From NCBI RefSeq assembly GCF_022539505.1, contig NW_025899976.1:1-64000 (forward strand): a stretch of DNA of 64,000 nucleotides, given 5' to 3'. Position 1 is the stretch's first letter; each line of letters begins with the position of its first letter. The notes under the pieces are model-generated. The model ran no database searches and was not told the DNA's origin. It saw only the letters and a program-made list of their open reading frames with translations. This document shows positions 55,623-64,000 of the stretch, piece by piece. This DNA is from Lolium rigidum. Its lineage: Eukaryota; Streptophyta; Magnoliopsida; Poales; Poaceae. The translations under genes were made by a program, and so were the position numbers.

Positions 55623-57365
55623 TCATTCAGCGGCGCGAGCAATGGATCCAAAGTCTTTGACAAAGCGCCTATAGAAACCAGCGAGGCCAAGAAAACTCCT
55701 CACTTGCGTGACCGTCTTGGGCTGCGGCCAACTCTCAATTGCCTCAATCTTGGCTGGATCAACTTCAATTCCCTGCGCGGTAACAACATAGCCAAGAAAC
55801 GCAACTCGATTGGTGCAAAAGGTGCACTTCTCAAGATTACCATACAAACGTGCATCACGTAAAGCATTGAAAACAGCACGTAAATGATCCAAATGTTCCT
55901 CCAAAGATTTGCTATAAATCAGAATATCATCAAAGTATACCACCACAAAACGTCCAATAAAAGCACGTAAAACTTCGTTCATCGAGTCTCATGAAAGTAC
56001 TAGGTGCATTAGTTAAACCAAAGGGCATTACTAACCACTCATATAAGCCGAACTTAGTTTTAAACACTGTTTTCCATTCATCTCCTAATTTCATACGAAT
56101 CTGGTGGTAACCACTACGCAAATCAACTTTAGAGAACATAACGAGAACCACTCAATTCATCAAGCATATCATCTAAACGAGGTATTGGATGACGGTATCG
56201 AATGGTAATATTATTAATAGTTCTACAATCGGTACACATGCGTGAAGAACCATCCTTCTTAGGTACCAAGATAATAGGAACAGCACATGGGCTAAGAGAC
56301 TCACGAATGTAACCTTTATCTTGGAGAACCTGAATTTGTCGCTGAATCTCTTTCGTCTCTTCAGGATTGGTACGGTATGGTGCACGGTTGGGCAGCGACG
56401 CTCCTGGAATCAAGTCAATCCGGTGTTCTATGCCACGGATAGGTGGTAGTCCAGGGGGAACATCTTGTGGGAACACATCAATGAATTCCTGCAAAAGGTT
56501 AGCAACCGCAGGTGGAAAAGAAGGAGGCATATCCTCAAATGAAAACAGAACTTCTTTGCAAATGATAGCATAGCATTGAGTAGTGTTCACATCAAGTTCA
56601 GCAATATCAGATTTGCTAGCAAGCAGACAAGGATTTTTCAAACGAATTTCTGTAGCATGGTTCGAATCAGATTTAGTATTAGTCTTAGGTGGAACAAAAT
56701 CTGCAGCAACAATCTGATTCTCACTCTTAAGTTTCTCCTCGTTTTTTACTCTACTAGCTCTAGCAAGATCATCTTTTAGTATTTGTTCGGGAGTCATAGG
56801 TTTGAGACCAATTTTCTTTCCATCATGCATAAGAGAATACTGATTAGTTTTACCATTATGAACAGATTCTCTATCAAATTGCCAAGGTCTACCAAGTAAC
56901 AAAGAACAAGCTTGCATAGGTACAACATCACAATCCACAAAATCAGAATATGTACCAATGGTAAAATGCACACGTGTAGTTCTTGTTACCTTGAGCTTCC
57001 GAGAGCTCTCAAACCATTGTATGTAGTATGGATGTGTGCGCTTGTCTTGTAGGAAGAGAAAGCTTCTCCACCATGTCAACGCTAGCCAGATTATTGCAGC
57101 TCCCTCCATCAATGATGATCCTTATAGCTCGCTCTTTTACAACGCCTCTTGTTTGGAACAGATTGTGGCGTTGATCATGCTCAGCTTTGCTCAATTGCAC
57201 GCTCAACACACGCCGTGCAACTAAGCTCCTGTACTTGATCGAGCGGTGTCGGCTTCCATTACCTCCATCTCTCTCTCGGAATCGAGTTGGCACCATCACG
57301 TGCAGCAATAAGGGCCAATGTATCTTCATCAAAGTCACTTGCCGAATCATATTCTCCATCTTCAC
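55623..57365 (-). pseudogene. C3 protease and reverse transcriptase, frameshifted
   Basis: Minus strand: protease (IIIDGGSCNNLASVDMVEKL), a shift near 57050, the spacer (RPWQFDRESVHNGK, LKPMTPEQIL), then RT (VFPQDVPPGLPPIRGIEHRI, RMCTDCRTINNITIRYRHP). Shifts near 56145 and 55980 follow, then [19 protein letters not shown] and [13 protein letters not shown]. The RT active site is intact. The domain order matches A1 and D2. Confidence 0.87.
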
Positions 57366-58658
57366 GCACCAACATCACACGCTTGGTTCTGCATTCTCTC
57401 TCTATGTGACCAAATCCCAAGCATTTGCGACATTGAATGTCGCGCGTCTTCCCCGTGGAGGCCATGGAAGATGAACTCCGAGGAGGACCAGCCGATGGTG
57501 TTGGTGTGGAGGCGGGAGGTGCTCGTGATGCGGGCGCGGTGTACTTGGAGGTAGTAGGTGCTGGTGCGGTACCACGAGATTGTGGCGCTGATTGTCGCGG
57601 AGACCATGACGATGTACGACCTGCGAAACATTAGCTCTTCTCCATGGTGGTTGGCGATCCTGCACTTCACGTTCAGCTTTGCAAGCAAGATGAAACAAGC
57701 GAGTAATAGTGTTGTACTCCTTATAATCTAAAATATGCTGAATCTCTTTATTCAAACCACCAAAGAAACGTGCAAGCATAGCCTCATTATCCTCTACAAT
57801 ACCACGAGCGAATCATGCCGGTTTGCAATTCTTGATAATAGTCTTCTACAGAATTTTTTCCTTGTTCTAAACGAGACAATTTTTTCAGCAAATCACGTTG
57901 ATAATGTGGAGGAACAAAACGAGTACGCATAGCAAGTTTTAACCCAGTCCAAGTAGCGGGAATATTTGCTTGCATGTGTTCTACAATATTCGGACCACCA
58001 AATAGATGCAAAATCTGTGAACTCACAAGTAGCGGCACTAACACGCAAGTGATCGGGGTATTTTAAACATGCAAAGCGTTGTTCTACTTCCAATTCCCAT
58101 GTAAGATATGCATCGGGATTATATCTACCCTCAAATGGCGGAATATTCAGCTTCGGTTTAGCAACATGATCATCATCATTACGTACCGGGCGTGGAGGTG
58201 GTCGAGCGTGGCGGTTCAGCTGCCGTGGACGACCGAGGTGCGAGGTTGTTGGACTTCCTCGTCCTCCGAGTACGTTCTCATCTACCTGCTCGTCCGCGTC
58301 CCCTTCATAATCTTCGTAGCCTTCATCGAAGGCGCGTCATGTGCGGCTCGCTGCGCAGCGAGAGCGGTACTGCGGGAACGTCCGCACGAGGAACGCGGCG
58401 CGCGCGGCGTTGCACGTTGGCGCGAGGCGGCGGCAACCGAGTCAAAAGCTCCCGGAACTTGGCGTCGAGCTTGGAGTTGAAAGCTGCCTCGAGGCCATCC
58501 GGCTTGTCCGGCGCGTCGGTGAGTTTGGCATCCACGTCATCAATGCGCGCATCGGTGTCGCGAGCATGCCCGCCCAAAAGGTGGGTGAAGTGAGCATGCA
58601 ACTGCTCGAGCGTCATCTTGGCCGGGTCAACGGCGGTCGGATCAAGCGGTCCCGACAT
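57259..58658 (-). pseudogene. gag: C3 gag, frameshifted
   Basis: The likely start is ATG 58658 (MSGPLDPTAVDPAKM), with a predicted coiled N-terminus (LEQLHAHFTHLLGGHARD). Shifts follow near 58330 and 57900-58050. The Gag core (LKLAMRTRFVPPHYQRDLL, VEDYYQELQTGM; ARFFGGLNKEIQHILDYKEY) is spread over three frames. The CCHC knuckle CRKCLGFGHIEREC is at about 57395-57440. The end overlaps the start of the protease frame. Confidence 0.85.
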
Positions 58659-59913
58659 GGTTAGTACACAAAAAGCACAAATGTATATGCCTACAAACTA
58701 CGGAATATGGTGGTTCACGCGCAATTCGTCAAGCAAAATACAAAGCTCTTACAAGTTCTTACCAAACGGGAGGAAGGTGATGTAACAACCAGCAAGGATC
58801 GGCGTCTCCAAAGATTGCCAAAGCGATTACCAGGTGTCGACACAATGCACGTGGAGGCAATATGTAGAGCTGTAGGAAGGCTTAATATGGTAGCAAAACG
58901 GCAATTGTCAAAACGAGCAATGCAATATTGAAAGTATGCTCAACAACGGTACTGTGCTGGTCCTAGGCTAGACCGTACTAGAGACGCGAGCCTAGAACAC
59001 GAGCGAGGTCACGGCGCGGCACACAAGCAACTAGCAGCGATGAGGTGGCGATGAGATGGCGACGCGAGGTGTGAAAAATCACTATGATGGCAAGTGTCTC
59101 AAACTGATCCCCAAGGTCTAAAAACAGTATAGCCTCAGAAAATTTTTTTGTCGAAATTTCGGAGGTGCTCCGAAAAGCGCGCAGGCGGCAAAAAAAATGT
59201 CGCTATAACGGCCTGTGGCGAAAAGTGATCGCCAAAGTGAAAAACCAATGTAGCCAAAAATTTTTCGAAGCGTTTCCGACTCTTTTTTTTTTTTTTTTTT
59301 TTTGCTCTCCTTCCAATTCTTTGCGGCGGCCGAAACTTATCTCACGGAAATTTTTCTGCAGCGCAAGATGATATTAGAAGGTAACGACTGAGTAGGAAAA
59401 ACGATAAAACCTAATTCTACACGGGCTCGTCGCGGCGGAGAAACAACACGAATCCGTGTCGCGGTAGGACACGGGGTATATGGTGGATACGGATGTATGT
59501 GGCGAGGGTGTATATGGCAGTGGCGGAAGTATATGGCAGGGTGTATATGGCGAGTGGCGGAAGTATATGGCGGGGTGTATATGGCGGTGGCGGAAGTATA
59601 TGGTGGTGGTGGTGGCGGTGATCGCGTATGGTGCGAGTGGCGGCGGCGGCGTGACTAATATGACCGGAACTCGAAACTCTAAGGGAACTAGACGCTAAGA
59701 CCAGGCAACTCGACACGAAGATGCGGACACAAATTCAACTATGCAAAACTGAAAAGACAATGCAAGGCGTGGCGGGGGTTTATGGGACGTATGATCTAAA
59801 AACCCTAACGGTATTTTTTGGCTTTTTCGTGGTTTATGGGTATGATGGCGGATGCAATCTATACTACGAAAACGAGTAAAATCTCACCGAGCAACCTGAA
59901 ATCCGATACCACT
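58659..59913 (-). other. C3 5' leader with primer-binding site and minisatellite
   Basis: On the minus strand the LTR is followed by AG and TGGTATCGGATTTC (59898-59911). The leader contains a T-run on the plus strand (59284-59303) and about three copies of a unit near 34 bp with the phrases GTATATGGC and GTGGCGGAA (59478-59620). No convincing ORF. Confidence 0.82.
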
Positions 59914-60843
59914 TGATAGGGCAAAGGTGGCCGATCTTTCGATGAGACGTGGATAGATCGATTTGTTGGTGGAGTTCGTGCTTGACGATCCGACTACACG
60001 TGCAAAGCTCGTGCGCCAATGCAATCGCTAGGACAATCTCCGGGAGTTACTGATCTTGCGGATGCACGATCGAGCCGACCGACGAGGGTCTTAATTCCTA
60101 CCTGAAATTGAGAACAAGTAAGAACTAATAATGCAATCAGAATTATTGCGGATATAGATGAAAGCTTTATTGAAAAAGGTGGGATTCCGAATAGTCGGTC
60201 TTGTTCTGGGCGTTGGCCTCAAAAGAAGTACACGAGAGTTGCGGCAATGGCTAACTTTTAATCTAATCAAAATCCGAGTCTAAACGTGATGGCTATGGGG
60301 GTATTTAAAGGAGGAAAAGGTGGGGTTTCGGCCAGCCATACATGTGGTGGCCGAACCAAACCCTAGAAGGCCTTTCCCCCTTCAATACGGACTCTAAAAA
60401 GTGGCTGACTTAATTCTGCGAAAATGACATGGGCCTGGCCCAAAACTAAAGGTGACGCAGCACCACATTATGCTATGGACGAAATTATGAAGTGGAGAAC
60501 TCTATATTTCGTCCATGTCTTCATCTCTTCTTATGGTGGCTTCAAAGTCCTGAAATCTCCACTTGTGGCGTCATCTTCAATCCTCAAATGCTTGCTGCCA
60601 TCTCCTCCATGTGTGATCATGCTCCAATGCTTGTCCTCCTCATCCATGCTAGGTCCATCATTCCTAAGAGTAACAAACATATCTGATTTAGGCAGCATCA
60701 TATTCTCATGTATATGAGGAATAGTTCCAAGAAACGAAAGTACCTGATAGTTAAGTTGTTTGGCACGAGCTCGAGTGATTGGTCCTTGTAATTGTGTGGC
60801 TGTAGGTACAGCGGCTGTATCAAGAGATGGGATGTCCTTATCA
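59914..60843 (-). repeat. C3 5' LTR
   Basis: 930 bp, the same length as solo LTR C1 and very similar to it. TATTTAAA lies at 60302-60309 (TATA-like on the minus strand). The outer end, TGATAAGGACATCCC in element orientation, is at 60843, with one change from the 3' copy. Confidence 0.92.
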
Positions 60844-60848
60844 CTCAG

Positions 60849-60871
60849 GATACCGGTTCCGGGGCGTCACA
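60849..60871 (+). repeat. F1 right LTR, segment 4 (terminal 23 bases)
   Basis: It reads GATACCGGTTCCGGGGCGTCACA and completes the F1 right LTR. It abuts A3 RT sequence at 60872 (CACATCTTGCG). Matches 33654-33676. Confidence 0.9.
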
Positions 60872-62989
60872 CACATCTTGCGTCCTCTCATTGGCAAGAG
60901 TGTGGTTGTCTATTTCGATGACATTCTCATTTATAGCAAAGATCTCGAGGACCATGTGCAACATGTGAGAGAAGTCTTGTGCATCTTGCGTCATGAAAAG
61001 CTTTATGCTAACCTCCCCAAATGCACCTTTGCTCAAAACAAATTGGTTTTCCTTGGCTTTGTGGTTTCCGCTAATGGGATTGAAGTTGATTCTTCTAAGG
61101 TAGAGGCCATCCATAATTGGCCTACTCCTACAAATGTTGGCCAAGTCCGAAGTTTTCATGGACTTGCCGGTTTCTACCGCCGCTTTGTGAAAGATTTTAG
61201 CACCATTGCTTGCCCTTTGAATGAGCTTACCAAGAAGAATGTTCCGTTTGTTTGGGGAAAGGCCCAACAAAATGCTTTTGATGAGTTGAAGAAACGCCTT
61301 ACCGAAGCTCCCCTTCTTGTTCTTCCAAATTTTGCCAAAACTTTTGAGATTGAGTGTGATGCAAGTGGGCTTGGTATTGGTGGTGTTCTTATGCAAGAGG
61401 GCAAACCCGTGGCATACTATAGTGAGAAGTTAGATGGCGCACGCCTCAACTATCCTATATATGACAAGGAGCTCTACGCTTTGGTTCGTGTTCTTGAAGT
61501 TTGGCAACACTATCTTTGGCCAAAAGAGTTTATCATTCATTCCGACCATGAGTCTTTGAAGTACTTGAAAAGCCAACACAATTTGAACAAACGTCATGCA
61601 AAATGGGTTGAGTTCATTGAGTCCTTCCCATATGTAATCAAATACAAGAAGGGCAAGGACAATGTAATGGCGGATGCTCTTTCCCGCAAAAACACCCTTT
61701 TGCTTACTCGCTTGGATTTTCATGTCTTGGGACTTGAAGAGATCAAAGAACTCTATACTTCCGATTCTTTCTTTGCTCCGATATTTGAGAAGTGTTCCGT
61801 TGACCGAGGATTTGATGACTTCTATTTGCACAAAGGCTACTTGTTTAAAGCCAACAAAATTTGCATTCCCGAGTCTTCTCTTCGAAAGTTACTCTTGCAA
61901 GAGTCACATGGTGGTGGCCTTATGGGACATTTTGGTCGGGACAAGACACTTGCGATGTTAGCCACTCACTATTATTGGCCGAAGATGAAGCGGGACGTCG
62001 AGCGCCTTTGCAACCGTTGCACGACATGCCTTCAAGCTAAGTCTACTTCCAATCCTTATGGTCTTTACACACCTTTGCCTATACCTTATGCACCATGGAC
62101 GGATATTAGCATGGATTTTGTTCTAGGATTGCCTCGCACTAAGCATGGTCATGATTCTATATTCGTGGTAGTGGATAGATTCTCTAAGATGGCTCATTTC
62201 ATACCTTGCCATAAGAGCGATGATGCTTCACACATTGCTTCATTGTTTTTCGAGGAAATTGTTCGCCTACATGGAGTACCGCAAAGCATTGTGTCGGATC
62301 GAGACGTCAAGTTCATGAGTTATCTTTGGAAGTCGCTCATGGCAAAGTTTGGAGTGAAGCTCTTATTCTCATCATCCTCGCACCCGCAAACGGACGGCCA
62401 AACGGAAGTGGTCAATCGAAGCCTCTCCACCCTTCTACGCATCCTCGTGAAGAAAAACTTGAAGTCATGGGAGGAATGCCTTCCACACGCGGAGTTCACC
62501 TACAACCGCGCCAAGCACTCGACTACATCAAGGAGTCCCTTCATGGTCGTCTACGGGTTTGAGCCGCTCACGGCACTCGACATACTACCGCTCCCCCTTC
62601 ATGAGCGGATCAACATGGATTTCGACAAGCGCACCGCCGCCGTCAAGAAACTTCATGAAGAAACAAGAGCTACCATTCAAGAACATGTGCTTCGTCAAGC
62701 TACCCGCCTCAACGCCAAGAAGAAGGAACGCATATTTCAAGAAGGCGACCTCGTTTGGATCCACCTCCGGAAGGAAAGATTCCCTCATGAACGCAACTCG
62801 AAGCTCAAGCCAAGAGGAGATGGTCCCTTCAAGGTCCTCAAACGCATCAACAACAATGCTTACGTCATCGACATTCCCACCTCCAAGTACTTGGTGAGCA
62901 ACACGTTCAATGTCTCCGACTTGTCACCCTATCATGGAGATGAGGAAGACCACGAGTCGAGGACGACTCTTTCCCAAGGGGGGGGGAGA
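60872..62989 (+). CDS. pol: A3 RT (C-terminal part), RNase H and integrase
   Basis: It is open from [19 protein letters not shown] at the F1 junction to a stop at the LTR boundary, about 700 codons. It has the RT active site YFDD, the RT thumb region, RNase H ([15 protein letters not shown]), the linker ([14 protein letters not shown]), an intact HHCC finger (HFGRDKT ... RCTTC), the DDE core ([28 protein letters not shown]) and the GPFKVLKRI module. The palm N-terminus and fingers are missing because of the F1 insertion and deletion. There is no natural start codon. With nine G in the polypurine tract the frame ends SQGGGR and stops on the TGA that begins the LTR. Confidence 0.9.
62974..62989 (+). 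promoter_or_regulatory. A3 polypurine tract
   Basis: CCCAA, nine G and AGA precede the LTR start TGATGTAG at 62990. The count of nine puts the LTR-encoded tail out of frame with integrase. Confidence 0.8.
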
Positions 62990-64000
62990 TGATGTAGCCC
63001 CGCTCTCCGACGACACTCCATCAAGACCAACTATTCCCCCAAGTGGACCGATGACACGAGCCCGAGCCAAGGCTCTACATGATGAGGTGAACTCGCTCCT
63101 CACCACCCTGGATCTTGGTACCCCCTTGGATGGATTGCTACCTCATGCCGACGTGCTATGTGTCATTAGGTACAAGGCGCATCAAGGCCCCGGAGAGGAG
63201 GAGGCGCCAAAGTCAAGGGAGGGAGAGAAGCAGCTGGACATGGAGATGATCATGAAGCCGAAGCCGACGTCGCTCGAAGCGCTCCAAGGAAGAGACGGAC
63301 GGCCGGCCGGTCCGGGACCCGGTCGGACCGGACCCACAACCGGACGCCCCGGTCACGAGCCCGGTCAACCGGGCGCCAAACCGGGCCGGCTCCCTCGTGC
63401 CGGGCGACGACCGGACCCGGGACCGGAAACCTCGTAGAATTCCGGTTTGCGCCCGGTCGACCGGACCCATGACCGGACCGCCCGGTTGCAGGCCCGGTCG
63501 ACCGGACCCATGACCGGACAGCCCGGTCATAGGCCCGGTCAGACCGGACCCCAAACCGGATCTGACGGGAATGCCCCACCAAGCTGCCTTAACTTATCCC
63601 TTCGCGTACCTGTTCGCCCTTGCTGGCCATGTGTAACTATATAAGTAGCTGGAACCCCTCCTTAGTTCTTTAGACTTGTTTTGAACTCAAACCTACCTTT
63701 GAGCTTAGTCTCCCTTGGGTATCATCCCTCTGTAATCAAGGCACCTTGGTTGTTGACTTTGAACTTGTTGAGTGAGATTCTAGTACTTGTTACTCTCTCT
63801 CCCTCACCAAGCTCTTCCTCTCCAATCCCAATCTCTCTCCGGGAATTCTACCGCGTGTCTCTTCCTCGGAGATTCTATTGGCGTGGTCCATCGAGCCACG
63901 GAGGTAAGCATCGGGTGTATCGGGTTGGTGTGCGTGCGTGAGTCTCGGAGTTCCTCGTGTCCGTCGTGTTCTTCGTGTTCATCGCGTTTTCCCATCTTCC
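62990..64000 (+). repeat. A3 3' LTR, cut by the window end
   Basis: It matches the 5' LTR 25905-26915 closely. The tail frame GPMTRARAKAL, HADVLCVIRY is open in itself. The CCGG array is at about 63300-63560 and the TATA box TATATAAG at 63638-63645. The last 57 or so bases are outside the window. Confidence 0.92.

Larger units (their letters stand above)
52974..60843 (-). mobile_element. C3: full-length family-C Ty3/gypsy element
   Basis: 7870 bp; LTRs 52974-53861 (888 bp) and 59914-60843 (930 bp); target duplication CTCAG at 52969-52973 and 60844-60848. Minus-strand order: 5' LTR, primer site TGGTATCGGATTTC (59898-59911), leader, gag (58658-57259), protease-RT (57365-55623), RNase H-integrase (55541-53549) and purine tract. 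At least six frameshifts are visible, so this copy is inactive, but all domains are present. It is the family's autonomous form and the source type of solo LTR C1. Confidence 0.93.
30057..60871 (+). mobile_element. F1: large non-autonomous LTR element (LARD-like)
   Basis: F1 has two LTRs of about 3.67 kb (left 30057-33676, lacking its first 54 bases; right 34144-60871, split by D2, C2 and C3) around only 467 bp of internal DNA. The LTR ends are TGTAACGGCCCC and GGGGCGTCACA, an inverted pair. A tRNA-Met-type primer site follows the left LTR. The right-LTR pieces (34144-34808, 44944-46728, 51772-52973, 60849-60871) sum to 3675 bp, matching the left copy. No gag or pol is present. It interrupts the RT gene of A3. 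The left flank was lost in a deletion that also removed the left target site. Confidence 0.9.
25905..64000 (+). mobile_element. A3: family-A element split by F1, right end outside the window
   Basis: It has a 5' LTR (25905-26972), a primer site (26975-26986), a leader, gag (28252-30056), then F1, then RT(part)-RNase H-integrase (60872-62989), a polypurine tract and a 3' LTR from 62990. The 3' LTR runs past the window end by about 57 bases, judged from the 5' LTR length. Alignment with A1 shows about 1.24 kb missing between the gag end and the RT resumption (protease and most of RT). The gag and pol segments that remain are open. Confidence 0.92.

Noticed and set aside
60827..60871. Using ATG 60827 as the start of A3 pol.
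   Set aside because: That ATG lies in C3 and F1 LTR sequence; the pol frame simply resumes at 60872 in mid-domain.

Overview
This 64 kb window is grass genomic DNA made almost entirely of nested LTR retrotransposons. I found no host protein gene, tRNA, rRNA or CRISPR. The polyproteins are plant Ty3/gypsy type, with tRNA-Met-type primer sites (TGGTATCAG/TGGTATCGG) and one tRNA-Asp-type site (TGGCGCCGTTGCCGGGGA). The long element at 19.6-25.9 kb strongly resembles the abundant Triticeae WHAM/Sabrina-type repeats as I remember them. Together this suggests a large-genome pooid grass (Triticeae or a close relative); the species cannot be fixed from the sequence alone. Family names A, C, D, E, F and G are labels used only here.

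Layout, oldest to youngest. Element D1 (+) is the outer shell, seen as 37-1294 and 19182-19585. A2 (+, 1295-19181, TSD GTTTG) sits in its integrase gene. A2 carries solo LTR C1 in its 5' LTR (1337-2266, TSD CCAAC) and a second family-A element, A1 (-, 6993-15567, TSD CATTC), in its pol gene. D1 is interrupted again by E1 (+, from 19586), an Athila/WHAM-like gag-protease element. E1 is split at 25904 by A3 (+, 25905 to beyond the window end). The pol gene of A3 is split by F1 (30057-60871), an element with two LTRs of about 3.67 kb around a 467-bp noncoding core. The right LTR of F1 holds three more minus-strand elements: D2 (34809-44938, TSD ACGGG), C2 (46729-51766, TSD TTTTC) and C3 (52974-60843, TSD CTCAG). 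D2 itself contains the small element G1 (39218-41588, TSD GAAAG). The deepest chain is D1 > E1 > A3 > F1 > D2 > G1.

Coding state. A1 keeps one open gag-pol frame of 1742 codons, but with a Cys-to-Ser change in the integrase zinc finger. A3 has an open gag and an open RT(part)-RNase H-integrase block separated by F1 and an inferred 1.24-kb deletion. A2, D1, D2, C3 and E1 are frameshifted. C2 is a gag-only relative of C3; in place of pol it has an open 311-codon ORF that I do not recognise.

Most interesting points: (1) in families A, C and D the integrase reading frame runs through the polypurine tract into the LTR and encodes a shared module of about 50 residues with the core GPxTRARAK; (2) the polypurine G-run is itself coding, and its length decides whether that tail is in frame; (3) the unknown second ORF of C2 and its pairing with C3; (4) dense CCGG/ACCGG arrays shared by the LTRs and leaders of families A and D and the core of G1.
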